Counted from the first letter of the stretch, positions 35,537 to 47,116 are shown. The stretch: 64,000 bases of DNA from Streptomyces sp. ICC1 (GCF_003287935.1 NZ_CP030287.1:1240001-1304000); one strand, 5' to 3'. The notes: generated by a model from the sequence alone, not told the origin. Translations and numbers: made by a program.

Positions 35537-35670
35537 CCTCTCCCGACCTCTTCTGAGCGTCCGCCCTCTCTTCGAGTGTGCACGGCCGCGGCCCGATGTC
35601 GCCCCCGTGCGTTTCTGCATTCATCTTCGTGACCCCTTCCGCATGCCCTGACGCTTCCGTCCGGCATGCG

Positions 35671-35698
35671 CCTCCGGGCTTCGTCCGGGGGACTCCCC
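35671..35698 (+). repeat. 28-bp GC hairpin repeat, copy 1
   Basis: CCTCCGGGCTTCGTCCGGGG followed by GACTCCCC. It is close in plan and sequence to the element at 39284-39311: a C-rich arm, TTCG loop, G-rich arm, then a C-tail. A separate hairpin, GCATGCC at 35641 pairing with GGCATGC at 35663, lies directly before it. Confidence 0.65.
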
Positions 35699-35811
35699 AT
35701 GCCCACCGGCGTACCCCGTGGCCGTACGTGCCACCCCGCGCCGACCCATGATCACTCCACGTGACCGCTCGGCTTCGCGCTGCCCGGACACCGTGGAGGG
35801 AGGTTTTCGTC

Positions 35812-38532
35812 ATGACCATGCTCACCCCTCGCACCCCCGCGAAGCTCGCACCGCCGGGCAAGGCCCGCCGCGAGCGCAAGGCCGCCGAACTGGAGGCCCG
35901 TACCCGTGCGGCCGGCGAACGGCTCGCCCGCTCCAGCGCCGCCACCGGACCCCAGGTCCTGCAGGAACTGGCCGCGACCCGCAACGGCCTCACCCACACC
36001 GAGGCCGCCCTGCGCCTGGAGCGGCACGGCTCGAACACCGTCGCGCGGGAGCGCGCCCCGCGCTGGTGGTTCCAGCTGGCGAAGGCGTACTGGAACCCCT
36101 TCATCGGGGTCCTGGTCTTCCTGGCCGCCGTCATGTACTGGCAGGACCCGGCCGACCCGGGCGTCATCATCCTCTCGGTGATGGTCGGGATCAGCGGAGT
36201 GCTGCGCTTCTGGCAGGAGTACCGCTCGGGCCGGGCCGCCGACGCCCTGAAGAAGCTCGTCACCACCACCTGCGCGGTGCAGCGCAGGGCCGGCAGCGGC
36301 TCGGGCGCCACCACCTTCGAGATCCCGATGGACCGGGTGGTCCCCGGTGACGTGGTCAAACTGGCCGCCGGCGACCTGATCCCGGCCGACCTGCGGCTGA
36401 TCACCTCCAAGGACCTGATGGTCAGCCAGGCCGCGCTGTCCGGCGAGTCCCTGCCCGTCGCCAAGGCCGACACCCGCGCGGACGACCTCGGCCAGTTCGA
36501 GACCACCGACCCCGTCGAGGCCGACAACATCTGCCTGATGGGCACCTCGGTGACCTCCGGGACCGCCACCGGGGTCGTCGTCGCCACGGGCTCCGACACC
36601 TACTTCGGCTCGATGGCCGGATCCCTGGTCGGCGAGCGTCCGGAGACCAATTTCGACACCGGTGTGCGCAAGGTCAGCTTCCTGCTGATCCGCTTCATGC
36701 TGGTGATGGTCCCCGTCGTCTTCATGATCAACGGCTTCACCAAGGGCGACTGGGAGGCCGCCTTCCTCCTCGGCATCGCCGTGGCGGTCGGCCTGACCCC
36801 CGAGATGCTGCCGATGGTGGTCTCCGCGAACCTGGCGCGCGGCGCCGTCGCCATGTCCCGGCGCAAGGTCGTCGTCAAGCGGCTCAACGCGATCCAGAAC
36901 CTGGGCGCCATGGACGTGCTCTGCACGGACAAGACCGGCACCCTCACCGAGGACCGGATCGTCCTGGACCGCTACCTGGACGTGCACGGCAACGACGACA
37001 ACGAGGTCCTGGAGTACGGCTACCTCAACTCGCACTTCCAGACCGGTCTGAAGAACCTGATGGACCAGGCGGTCATCAACCGCGTGGACGAGGCCGAGGA
37101 GGTTGTCGTCGATGCCCGGTTCTCGATGGTCGACGAGATCCCCTTCGACTTCGCCCGGCGCCGGATGTCCGTGGTCCTGAGCCGCAACAACATCGTCGGC
37201 GGCCCCGGCCGCTCCGAGCACGTCATGATCACCAAGGGTGCGGTCGAGGAAGTCCTCGCCCTGTGCACCCACATGACGGACCGCGGCCGGAAGGTCGAGC
37301 TCACCGAGCAGCTGCGCCGCCGCGCCACCCGCATCGCGGAAGACAACAACCGCCGGGGCCTGCGCGTCCTCGCCGTCGCCACCCGCACGATCGCCGCCCC
37401 GCGCGACACCTACACGGTCGCCGACGAGGACCAGCTCACCCTGGTCGGCTTCCTCGCCTTCCTCGACCCGCCGAAGGCCGACGCCGCCCGGGCCCTGCAG
37501 GGCCTCGCGGACAAGGGCATCGCCGTGAAGGTGGTGACCGGCGACAACGAGCTCGTCGCCGCCCGGGTCTGCGCCGATGTCGGCCTCACCGTCGGCCACG
37601 TGGTCGGCGGCACCGAGATCGACGCCCTCGACGACGTGGCGCTGCGCGAACTGGCCGCCCGTACGACGGTCTTCGCCAAGGTCAACCCGGTCCAGAAGGC
37701 CCGGATCGTCCGGGCGCTGCAGGCCGACGGCCACACGGTCGGCTTCCTCGGGGACGGCATCAACGACGCGGCCGCGCTGCGCGACGCGGACGTCGGCATC
37801 TCCGTGGACACCGCGGTCGACATCGCCAAGGAGTCCGCCGACATCATCCTGCTGGAGAAGGACCTGACCGTCCTGGAGCAGGGAGTGATCCAGGGCCGGA
37901 CCACCTTCGGCAACACCATCAAGTACATCAAGATGACGGCCAGCTCGAACTTCGGCAACGTCTTCTCGGTCCTGGTGGCGAGCGCCTTCATCCCCTTCCA
38001 GCCGATGCTCGCGATCATGCTGCTGGTCCAGAACCTGGTCTACGACATCGCCCAGCTGGCCACGCCGTGGGACCGGATGGACGAGGAGTACCTGCGCAAG
38101 CCCCGCAACTGGGACGCCAAGGGCATCGGCCGCTTCATGCTCTGCATCGGCCCCATCAGCTCGATCTTCGACATCGCGATGTTCGTCATCATGTGGAACG
38201 TGTTCGCCGCCAACACCGAGGCGCACGCGGCGCTCTTCCAGTCCGGCTGGTTCATCGAGGGCCTGCTTTCGCAGACCCTGGTCGTCCACATGATCCGTAC
38301 CCGCAAGATCCCCTTCATCCAGTCCCGCGCGTCCTGGCCGGTGATGGTGATGACCGTCCTCGCGGTGCTGACCGGGCTCTTCCTGCCCTTCTCGCCGCTG
38401 GCCGCCTCGCTGGGCTTCGTACCCCTGCCCGCGAGCTACTTCCCGTGGCTGATCGGCGTGCTGCTCGCGTACTGCACGCTCACGCAGCTGCTGAAGACCG
38501 TGTACATCCGCAAGTTCGGCACCTGGCTCTGA
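35812..38532 (+). CDS. mgtA: Magnesium-importing P-type ATPase (type IIIB)
   Basis: Imports Mg2+ at low supply. The 906-aa protein has the P-type ATPase plan: N-terminal cytosolic region, helices 1-2, actuator domain with SGESLPV, the ion-site helix GLTPEMLPMVV, phosphorylated Asp373 in CTDKTGTLTED, nucleotide domain with ITKGAVEEV, hinge GDGINDAAAL, and a C-terminal group of helices including the MgtA/MgtB-like LVQNLVYDIAQ. The start is ATG at 35812 after GGAGGGAGG; an upstream GTG at 35761 is rejected. mgtC follows at 76 bp. The block lies between rok7B7 and ngc genes, which I recall as adjacent in S. coelicolor. Confidence 0.95.
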   Translation: MTMLTPRTPAKLAPPGKARRERKAAELEARTRAAGERLARSSAATGPQVLQELAATRNGLTHTEAALRLERHGSNTVARERAPRWWFQLAKAYWNPFIGVLVFLAAVMYWQDPADPGVIILSVMVGISGVLRFWQEYRSGRAADALKKLVTTTCAVQRRAGSGSGATTFEIPMDRVVPGDVVKLAAGDLIPADLRLITSKDLMVSQAALSGESLPVAKADTRADDLGQFETTDPVEADNICLMGTSVTSGTATGVVVATGSDTYFGSMAGSLVGERPETNFDTGVRKVSFLLIRFMLVMVPVVFMINGFTKGDWEAAFLLGIAVAVGLTPEMLPMVVSANLARGAVAMSRRKVVVKRLNAIQNLGAMDVLCTDKTGTLTEDRIVLDRYLDVHGNDDNEVLEYGYLNSHFQTGLKNLMDQAVINRVDEAEEVVVDARFSMVDEIPFDFARRRMSVVLSRNNIVGGPGRSEHVMITKGAVEEVLALCTHMTDRGRKVELTEQLRRRATRIAEDNNRRGLRVLAVATRTIAAPRDTYTVADEDQLTLVGFLAFLDPPKADAARALQGLADKGIAVKVVTGDNELVAARVCADVGLTVGHVVGGTEIDALDDVALRELAARTTVFAKVNPVQKARIVRALQADGHTVGFLGDGINDAAALRDADVGISVDTAVDIAKESADIILLEKDLTVLEQGVIQGRTTFGNTIKYIKMTASSNFGNVFSVLVASAFIPFQPMLAIMLLVQNLVYDIAQLATPWDRMDEEYLRKPRNWDAKGIGRFMLCIGPISSIFDIAMFVIMWNVFAANTEAHAALFQSGWFIEGLLSQTLVVHMIRTRKIPFIQSRASWPVMVMTVLAVLTGLFLPFSPLAASLGFVPLPASYFPWLIGVLLAYCTLTQLLKTVYIRKFGTWL

Positions 38533-38608
38533 CGCAGGCCGGCCCTGCCGGGAGCGGGCTCTGACGGGACCCGGCTGCGAGAGCCGTGAGAAGAAGGGAG
38601 GAGGGCCG

Positions 38609-39373
38609 ATGATGCCCACCGAATGGGAGATGGCCGGACACCTGGCCGCGGCGCTCGGATTCGGGGCGGCGATCGGCCTGGAACGGCAGTGGCGGGCCCG
38701 GATGGCGGGCCTGCGGACCAACGCCCTGGTGGCGGGCGGAGCCGCGCTGTTCGTGCTGCTCTCGCAGTACGGGTTCATGAGCGAGGTCTCGGAGGTCCAG
38801 TACGACGGCTCGCGGGTCGCCGCCCAGATCGTCTCGGGGATCGGCTTCCTCGGCGCCGGCGTGATCATGCGCGACGGGCTGAGCGTCCGGGGCCTGAACA
38901 CGGCCGCCACCCTGTGGTGTTCGGCGGCCGTGGGCTGCCTCGCCGGCACCGGGATGTTCCTCCTGGCGGCCTTCGGCACGGTGGGCGTGGTGGGGGCGAA
39001 CCTCCTGCTGCGCCCGCTGGGCCGGCGCATGGACCGCGAGCCGGGCGGCGGGGCCGAGGTGGCGACCGACTTCCACTTCGAGGCCGTGTGCCTGGAGGCG
39101 GAGGAGGCCCACATCCGCCACCGGCTGGTCGACGCACTGGGCCGGCCGGGCTACCAGCTGCGCTCGATCAGCAGCCAGGACGGCCCGAGGGCCGGCCTGG
39201 TGACGGTGTCCGCACTGCTGACCGCCGAGGGCGAGGGGGGCCGGATGCTGGAGGAAGCCGTCAGCAACCTCTCGCTCGACCCGCCCCCAGCCTTCGGCCG
39301 GGGGGACCCCCGGTCTCGGCGGTCAGCTGGTCGGTCGTGCCCGATCCGTCGGCCTCGGCCTGACGCTACTTGA
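38609..39373 (+). CDS. mgtC: MgtC-family membrane protein with frame-shifted C-terminus
   Basis: MgtC/SapB proteins help cells cope with low magnesium and modulate membrane energetics. The first ~225 residues are normal: GFGAAIGLERQWRARMAGLRTNALVAGGAALF, IVSGIGFLGAGVIM, LNTAATLWCSAAVGC, then a soluble ACT-like domain. At 39284-39311 a 28-bp GC hairpin repeat interrupts the coding sequence. After it the present frame gives an Arg-rich tail ending at 39373. The neighbouring frame reads VSAVSWSVVPDPSASA and stops at 39363, exactly before the convergent ngcG, which looks like the original end. The start is ATG 38609 (or 38612) after GGGAGGAGG. Confidence 0.85.
   Translation: MMPTEWEMAGHLAAALGFGAAIGLERQWRARMAGLRTNALVAGGAALFVLLSQYGFMSEVSEVQYDGSRVAAQIVSGIGFLGAGVIMRDGLSVRGLNTAATLWCSAAVGCLAGTGMFLLAAFGTVGVVGANLLLRPLGRRMDREPGGGAEVATDFHFEAVCLEAEEAHIRHRLVDALGRPGYQLRSISSQDGPRAGLVTVSALLTAEGEGGRMLEEAVSNLSLDPPPAFGRGDPRSRRSAGRSCPIRRPRPDAT
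39284..39311 (+). repeat. 28-bp GC hairpin repeat, copy 2, inside mgtC
   Basis: CCCCCAGCCTTCGGCCGGGG followed by GGACCCCC. Inserting about 29 nt here explains the shift of the mgtC reading frame. Sequences of this design are scattered through Streptomyces genomes; that is recollection, not a search result. Confidence 0.75.
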
Positions 39374-40295
39374 GCGTGGCGGAGGTCAGGCCGGCCTGGA
39401 TCTGGCGCTGGAAGGACAGGTAGACCACCAGCATGGGGATCATCGCGATGGTCACACCGGCGAACAGCACCGGCAGGTCCGTCTCGTAGCCCATCTGGTA
39501 CTGCAGCTGGATCAGGCCCTGGGTGAGCATGTAGCGCTCGGGGTCGGATCCGGTCTGCGGCTGCATCAGTACGGAGGGCAGGATGTACTGGTTCCACTGC
39601 CCCAGGACATTGAATATCCCGACGCTGATCAGGCCGGGCTTGGCCATCGGCATCATCACCTGGAAGAAGATCCGGGTGTGCGAGGCCCCGTCGATCACCG
39701 CCGCCTCGTGCACGGCCGTCGGCAGCGTCCTGAAGAACGAGTGCATGAAGAAGACGGTGAACGGCATCGAGTACGCCACGTACACCAGGATCAGGCCCTG
39801 GAAGGTGTTGAGCATGTCCAGCCGCTTCACCATGAAGAACAGCGGGACGAGCGCCAGGAAGACCGGGAACATGGCCCCGCTGACGAAGAAGTAGTAGATC
39901 GGCCGGTTGCCCCGGAAGGGGTAGCGGGCCAGGACGTACGCGGCCATCGAGCCGAGCAGCATCGTCAGCGGAACCGAGAACACCATCACGATCAGCGTGT
40001 TGGCGAAGTAGCTCCCGATGCCCTTGTCCCAGGCGCGGGGGAAGGCGTCGAAGTGCCAGTTGGCCGGCCAGCTCAGGGCCGATTCGCCGATCTGCACGTC
40101 GGTCTTGAACGATCCGAGCACCAGCCAGATCAGCGGCAGGATGATCAGTATCCCCCACACGGCGAGGAAGCCGTGGGAGAAGACGTTCAGGACCATTCCG
40201 TCGGAGCCGCTCTTGCTCTTCCCGCGGGGCTGCCCGGAGGCGGCGGAGCGCTTCTCGGCCGCCGCCTCGCCCGGTGCTTTGACAACTGTGGTCAT
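39366..40295 (-). CDS. ngcG: N-acetylglucosamine/chitobiose ABC transporter permease (MalG-type)
   Basis: Inner-membrane subunit of the NgcEFG importer, 309 aa, with six predicted helices after a polar N-terminus. The EAA coupling loop is HEAAVIDGASHTRIFFQVMMP. The ATG is at 40295, 12 bp after ngcF. Identity comes from its partner ngcE and its neighbourhood with rok7B7. The energising ATPase is not encoded here, as expected if the shared MsiK supplies it. Confidence 0.88.
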   Translation of the reverse strand: MTTVVKAPGEAAAEKRSAASGQPRGKSKSGSDGMVLNVFSHGFLAVWGILIILPLIWLVLGSFKTDVQIGESALSWPANWHFDAFPRAWDKGIGSYFANTLIVMVFSVPLTMLLGSMAAYVLARYPFRGNRPIYYFFVSGAMFPVFLALVPLFFMVKRLDMLNTFQGLILVYVAYSMPFTVFFMHSFFRTLPTAVHEAAVIDGASHTRIFFQVMMPMAKPGLISVGIFNVLGQWNQYILPSVLMQPQTGSDPERYMLTQGLIQLQYQMGYETDLPVLFAGVTIAMIPMLVVYLSFQRQIQAGLTSATLK

Positions 40296-40307
40296 CGTGG
40301 TCTCCCG

Positions 40308-41252
40308 CTAGAACTCGACGTGCTCGCGGCGAGTGGCCCGCAGCGTGATGGCGGAGAGGATCAGGGTGAGGACGAGCATGACGACCCCCATGGCACAGGC
40401 GTAGCCGGCCTTGCCGAAGTAGAGGAAGTTACGCATCAGCACCGTCGCCATGACCTCGCTGTGGTGGTCCGGTCCGCCGCCGAACTGGCCCGAGGTCATG
40501 GTCGACACGAGGACGAACATGTCCATCGCGGCGATGCCCAGATAGACCGCGGAGGTCTGCACAGAATCCCACAGCAGGGGCAGCGTGACCTTGAAGAAGG
40601 TCTGGGCGCGCCCCGCGCCGTCGAGGAGTGCGGCTTCGTAGATGTCCTTGGGGACCGACTGCATGGCGGCCGAGAACAGGACGAGGTAGAAGCCGACCCC
40701 GTGCCAGACGACCACGAGCAGCAGGCACCAGAGGACGAAGTTGGGCTGGTTGAGCCATTCGATGGGGTGGGCCGGGTCGACCAGGCCCAGTTTGGTGAGG
40801 AATCCATTCAGCAGCCCTCCCTCGTCACTGCGGTACACGGCTCCGAAGAGCACCGCGAGGATCGCGAGGGAGAGGACCTGCGGGAAGAAGTAGATCACCT
40901 TGTAGAGGGCGGAGCCCGCGACCCCCTTGACTCCGCCGGCCCCGCTGCGCCCGCCGGCGTTCAGCATGAAGGCGAAGAACAGGGAGATCAGGATGGTGAC
41001 CGTCGGGACGAACACCAGGAGCAGCAGGTTGTGCAGCAGCGCGCCGCGGAAGACCTCGTCCTTCAGCAGGGCCGAGTAGTTGTCCAGACCGACGAAGTCG
41101 AAAGTCGGTGACTGACCCGTCCAGTTGGTGAAGGAATAGCCGAACGTCTGAATGTACGGCCAGATGACAAAGGTCAGGTACAGCGCAAGGGGCAGGATGA
41201 GGAAGCCGGCGATGAAGCCGCCCCGCCCTTTGCTGTTTGCTACGTGGCTCAT
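40308..41252 (-). CDS. ngcF: N-acetylglucosamine/chitobiose ABC transporter permease (MalF-type)
   Basis: Second membrane subunit, 314 aa, six helices. The EAA loop reads YEAALLDGAGRAQTFFKVTLP. The ATG at 41252 is preceded by a GGGACGG element. It lies 44 bp after ngcE and is probably cotranscribed with ngcE and ngcG. Confidence 0.88.
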   Translation of the reverse strand: MSHVANSKGRGGFIAGFLILPLALYLTFVIWPYIQTFGYSFTNWTGQSPTFDFVGLDNYSALLKDEVFRGALLHNLLLLVFVPTVTILISLFFAFMLNAGGRSGAGGVKGVAGSALYKVIYFFPQVLSLAILAVLFGAVYRSDEGGLLNGFLTKLGLVDPAHPIEWLNQPNFVLWCLLLVVVWHGVGFYLVLFSAAMQSVPKDIYEAALLDGAGRAQTFFKVTLPLLWDSVQTSAVYLGIAAMDMFVLVSTMTSGQFGGGPDHHSEVMATVLMRNFLYFGKAGYACAMGVVMLVLTLILSAITLRATRREHVEF

Positions 41253-41296
41253 GGTGTCCGTCCCTGGTGTTTCCGGGTGACCGGTGGACGCGGGTG

Positions 41297-42748
41297 TCAG
41301 CTGCGCTTGTTGTTCTTGGCGTTCGGGTCCTTCGTGGCCTTGTCTACCGCAGCCTGGGCCCGCTTGATCCATTCCTTGGGCTGGATGCGCTTGGCCATCA
41401 GCTCATTGGACGCGTTCTCCAGCTCCGTGCCCATCTCGCTGTACCAGTCCGCGTAGCGGTAGTTGAAGGTATTGTCCCCCGCCGCCTTGAGCGCGGTGAC
41501 GGCGGACTGCGTACCCGCGCGGAGCTTGACCGTCGGGTCCACGCCGTCCTTGAGGACGGTGAGGGAGTTGGCCTGCTGGGCGAAGAGGGTCGACCACTCG
41601 CGCGACAGCATCGAGCGGAGGAACTCCAGGCCGCCGGCCTTGTTGGCGGCCTTCTCCGGGACGATGAAGGGCTCGCCGGCGCCGGCGCGGATGGCCTCGA
41701 AGGGCAGCTTGCTCCCGGGCAGCACCGGCATCGGCAGGAACTGCATGTCGAAGTCTTCCGGGGTCTGCTTGAGCTGCTCGTTCTCCAGCCAGGAGCCGGA
41801 GGTGATGAAGGCGGCCTTGCCCTGGTTCCACTGGGTCTGGGACTCGGTGTGCGTCAGGCCGTTGGTGCCCGGCATCAGCAGGTCCTTCTCGACGATCTCG
41901 TAGATCGCTTCGACGGCCTCCAGCGCGACCGGGTTGTCCGCGAAGGCGTTCGGCTCGAGGTTGTCGATCGCCTTCATGGCATCCAGGCCGCCCTTCTTGG
42001 CGATCAGGTCCATGATGGCGACGTTGATGTAGTACGGGTACTTGCCCTGGTGGGCCAAGCCGCCGATGCCGGCCGCCTTGGCCTTCTGACAGATGTCCAT
42101 GAACTCGGGCCAGGTCTTCGGCGCGGTCCAGCCCTTCTCCTTGAAGAGCTTGCCCGAGTACCACAGGCCCCAGACGGTGTAGACGTACTGCAGCGCGACG
42201 AACTTGCCGCCGACCATGCCGCTTTCGATGGTCCCGGGCATCAGGGTGTCCCGGACCTTCTTGCTCGGGTCGTCGAGCGAGGGGGCGTCGAGCACCACGG
42301 TGAGGTCGGTGAGCTGGTCGCCCTTGACGAGCACGTCCAGCTTGATCTGCTGGGCGCCCGAGTCGTCGACGACGTCCGGCGGGTTGCCGCCGTTGAAGCG
42401 CGGCTGCAGCTTGGAGGTGATCTCCTGGGTGGAGAGGTGCGAGGACGTGGTGCCCCACTTCTTGTCGAACGCCGCTTCCCAGGCCTTGGCGTAGTCGTCG
42501 CCGTAGCCGCCCTTGAAGACCACGACGTCGAGCTTGCCGCCCTTGGCGACGCCGAACGGGTTCTCCTTGGTGACGGCCACCTTGGACTCGTTGCCCTTGG
42601 TCGTCTCGTCGGAGCCGGAAGCGCACGCGGACAGGAAGCTCATCGTCGGGACGGCGATCAGGCCGAGTGCCGCGGAGCGCTTGATCAGGTCCCGGCGGCC
42701 GAAGCCCTCACCGTTGCTGTTCTCGCCGTGGGCGGAGGTGGATCCCAT
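41297..42748 (-). CDS. ngcE: N-acetylglucosamine/chitobiose-binding lipoprotein
   Basis: Substrate receptor of the NgcEFG importer for GlcNAc and chitin oligomers. The 483-aa product begins with a Tat-like signal (GRRDLIKRSAALG) that ends in the lipobox SFLSAC, so it is an exported lipoprotein. The mature part is a group-1 solute-binding fold (VVVFKGGYGDDYAKAWEAAF, WGLWYSGKLFKEKGWTAPKTW, QTQWNQGKAAFITSGSWLENE). The start ATG 42748 follows a GAGG element. The promoter about 130 bp upstream carries a DasR-like site, consistent with control by amino-sugar phosphates. Confidence 0.88.
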   Translation of the reverse strand: MGSTSAHGENSNGEGFGRRDLIKRSAALGLIAVPTMSFLSACASGSDETTKGNESKVAVTKENPFGVAKGGKLDVVVFKGGYGDDYAKAWEAAFDKKWGTTSSHLSTQEITSKLQPRFNGGNPPDVVDDSGAQQIKLDVLVKGDQLTDLTVVLDAPSLDDPSKKVRDTLMPGTIESGMVGGKFVALQYVYTVWGLWYSGKLFKEKGWTAPKTWPEFMDICQKAKAAGIGGLAHQGKYPYYINVAIMDLIAKKGGLDAMKAIDNLEPNAFADNPVALEAVEAIYEIVEKDLLMPGTNGLTHTESQTQWNQGKAAFITSGSWLENEQLKQTPEDFDMQFLPMPVLPGSKLPFEAIRAGAGEPFIVPEKAANKAGGLEFLRSMLSREWSTLFAQQANSLTVLKDGVDPTVKLRAGTQSAVTALKAAGDNTFNYRYADWYSEMGTELENASNELMAKRIQPKEWIKRAQAAVDKATKDPNAKNNKRS

Positions 42749-42881
42749 GCTCAAGTCCTCGCCTTCGTCAGGAGTGTGAAGGAGGAAGGAAAGTGCGACT
42801 GCTGCCGCCCAGCGGACATCACCGCAGGTCCCCGCCATCCCCCCGTCCGGAGCCGCTCGTTTCGCGGTGACCCGGACGGGC

Positions 42882-42914
42882 ACAGGTATAGTCCACTTCC
42901 GCTCCTGTGAGCAA
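42882..42914 (-). promoter_or_regulatory. ngcE promoter overlapped by a DasR-responsive-like element
   Basis: On the minus strand TTGCTC (42914-42909), an 18-bp spacer and TATACC (42890-42885) form a good promoter. AGTGGACTATACCTGT (42897-42882) overlaps the -10 and matches 13 of 16 positions of the dre consensus. The transcript would have a leader of about 130 nt. The rest of the 321-bp gap (42749-43069) holds the acnA terminator and nothing else recognised. Confidence 0.65.
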
Positions 42915-43002
42915 GATCATGTGCCGGTATGGGCCCCGGCTTTTCCGAGTTGAGACCTCACCGTCACCTGACCTGGCCCGTCGGAGCCGCCCGCAGAAAC
43001 GG

Positions 43003-43037
43003 AAGGGCCGTACCCCCTTAACGGGGGTACGGCCCTT
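43003..43037 (-). terminator. Terminator after acnA
   Basis: A perfect 15-bp stem (43003-43017 with 43023-43037) with a 5-nt loop, 33 bp after the acnA stop. Confidence 0.88.
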
Positions 43038-43069
43038 TGGTGCCGGTATGTGCTCAGCCGCGGCTGTGC

Positions 43070-45874
<2,805 letters not shown>

Positions 45875-45917
45875 GTAACCCTTACCAGCGGGACGGCTGC
45901 GGTACGTCCGGGGCAGA

Positions 45918-45935
45918 TATCTCGATGTCGAGATA
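45918..45935. promoter_or_regulatory. Perfect-arm palindrome TATCTCGA-TG-TCGAGATA
   Basis: Two 8-nt arms around a 2-nt centre, lying between the LacI stop codon and the acnA promoter region, about 134-151 bp before the acnA start. It has the form of a dimeric regulator site. The regulator is unknown to me. Confidence 0.6.
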
Positions 45936-45938
45936 ACT

Positions 45939-47024
45939 CTAGTACATGCGAGGGGGCCGGGACGAGGCACGCACCCTCAGCCCCGCCCGCACGGTCAGCT
46001 GGCCGGGCGATTTCGCGTGTCCGGATTCGACGAGCTTGACCAGGGCTGAGACCGCCGTGGCGGCGATCCGGTCCGGATCGAAAGTGACGGTGGTCACTGG
46101 GGGTTCGTTCTCGGCGTACGCCGGATCCTCGCTGGCGCACACCAGCAGCAGGCCGTCCAGCCCGCTCCCGTCCGCGGACGGGCGGCCGGGTATCCGAAGG
46201 CCGTGGCGCGCGGCGGCGGCCAGCACCTGCCGTCCCCCCGGGTCGTACGCGCAGTGGACGGCGTCGGGCCGGTCCGGGCCCTCGAACGCGGAGTCGAAGG
46301 CGTGCCCGGCCGCGTCGTTCGGGTCGAAGGGGACCACGAGCGGAGTCCGGCCGCGCTCGGCGCACCACTGCTCGTAGGCCGAGGTGACGGCCGCGGTGTA
46401 GTGCTCCCGGCCGTACGCCGAGTGCAGGGCGATCCGCCGGGCACCGGACTCCGCGAGGTGGTCCAGCACCTCGCGGGTGGTCGCGGTGTGGTCGTTGTCC
46501 ACCCACACGTCCTGCGGCCGGGGATCGGGCGGGCGCCCGTCGAAGACCACGGGCAGGCCCCGCGCCCGCAGCGCGCGCAGCACCGGGTCGTCGGCCGGGG
46601 TGTCGAGCAGGAGCATCCCGTCCACCGCGAGGTTGTGCCACAGCGGCTCGGCGCCCCGGTCGGCGGGCAGCGTGGTCAGGGCGTAGCCGTGGGCGTGCGC
46701 GGCCGAGGTGGCGGCGGTGAGGAGCCGGGAGAAGTAGGCGATCCGCGCGAAGTCCCAGGCGAAACCGGCGTACGTGGTCACGGCGACGCCGAGGCTGCGG
46801 CTGTGCGGGCCGCGCCGGGCGCCGTAGCCCAGGGCCCCGGCCACCTCGCGCACCCGGCGGCGGGTCGACTCGCCGAGCCGGCCGGTGCCGTTGAGCGCGT
46901 GCGAGACGGTCGCCGTGGACACCTCGGCGGCGCGCGCGACGTCGGCGAGGGTCGGACCGGGCACGGGCGCGGGCGCCGGCATGGCACCGGGCCGCGGACC
47001 GGAGACGGGAACGGGCGCTGACAC
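45939..47024 (-). CDS. LacI-family transcriptional regulator
   Basis: DNA-binding repressor of about 361 aa. The N-terminal helix-turn-helix and hinge are clear (PTLADVARAAEVSTATVSHALNGTGRL), preceded by a Pro/Ala-rich extension of about 25 residues. The ligand domain has the periplasmic-binding fold (RSLGVAVTTYAGFAWDF, RRIALHSAYGREHYTAA). The ligand-domain arginines and phenylalanines do not reveal the effector. The start GTG 47024 has no good Shine-Dalgarno, so it is approximate. Divergent from the amidohydrolase, which is a possible target. Confidence 0.85.
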   Translation of the reverse strand: MSAPVPVSGPRPGAMPAPAPVPGPTLADVARAAEVSTATVSHALNGTGRLGESTRRRVREVAGALGYGARRGPHSRSLGVAVTTYAGFAWDFARIAYFSRLLTAATSAAHAHGYALTTLPADRGAEPLWHNLAVDGMLLLDTPADDPVLRALRARGLPVVFDGRPPDPRPQDVWVDNDHTATTREVLDHLAESGARRIALHSAYGREHYTAAVTSAYEQWCAERGRTPLVVPFDPNDAAGHAFDSAFEGPDRPDAVHCAYDPGGRQVLAAAARHGLRIPGRPSADGSGLDGLLLVCASEDPAYAENEPPVTTVTFDPDRIAATAVSALVKLVESGHAKSPGQLTVRAGLRVRASSRPPRMY

Positions 47025-47065
47025 GCCGCCATCGTACGGATTCCGTCGCCGGATGCGGCTTCTGG

Positions 47066-47077
47066 TTAACGCCTTAA
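47066..47077. promoter_or_regulatory. Possible LacI-type operator between the LacI and amidohydrolase genes
   Basis: GGTTAACGCCTTAATC contains TTAA-N4-TTAA (47066-47077), a short AT-rich dyad in an otherwise GC-rich 92-bp divergent gap. It resembles the AT-flanked CG-centred operators of the LacI family. Weak evidence. Confidence 0.35.
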
Positions 47078-47116
47078 TCAAACAGCGTCCTGCCCACACC
47101 AACCTTTGGAGTGGGC

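Noticed and set aside
35537..35811. M-box type magnesium riboswitch before mgtA
   Set aside because: Hairpins are present but I could not identify the conserved M-box core by eye; a covariance-model search would decide.
35752..39114. Minus-strand frame of over 1100 codons opposite mgtA and mgtC
   Set aside because: Covers two genes and an intergenic gap; composition typical of antisense frames.
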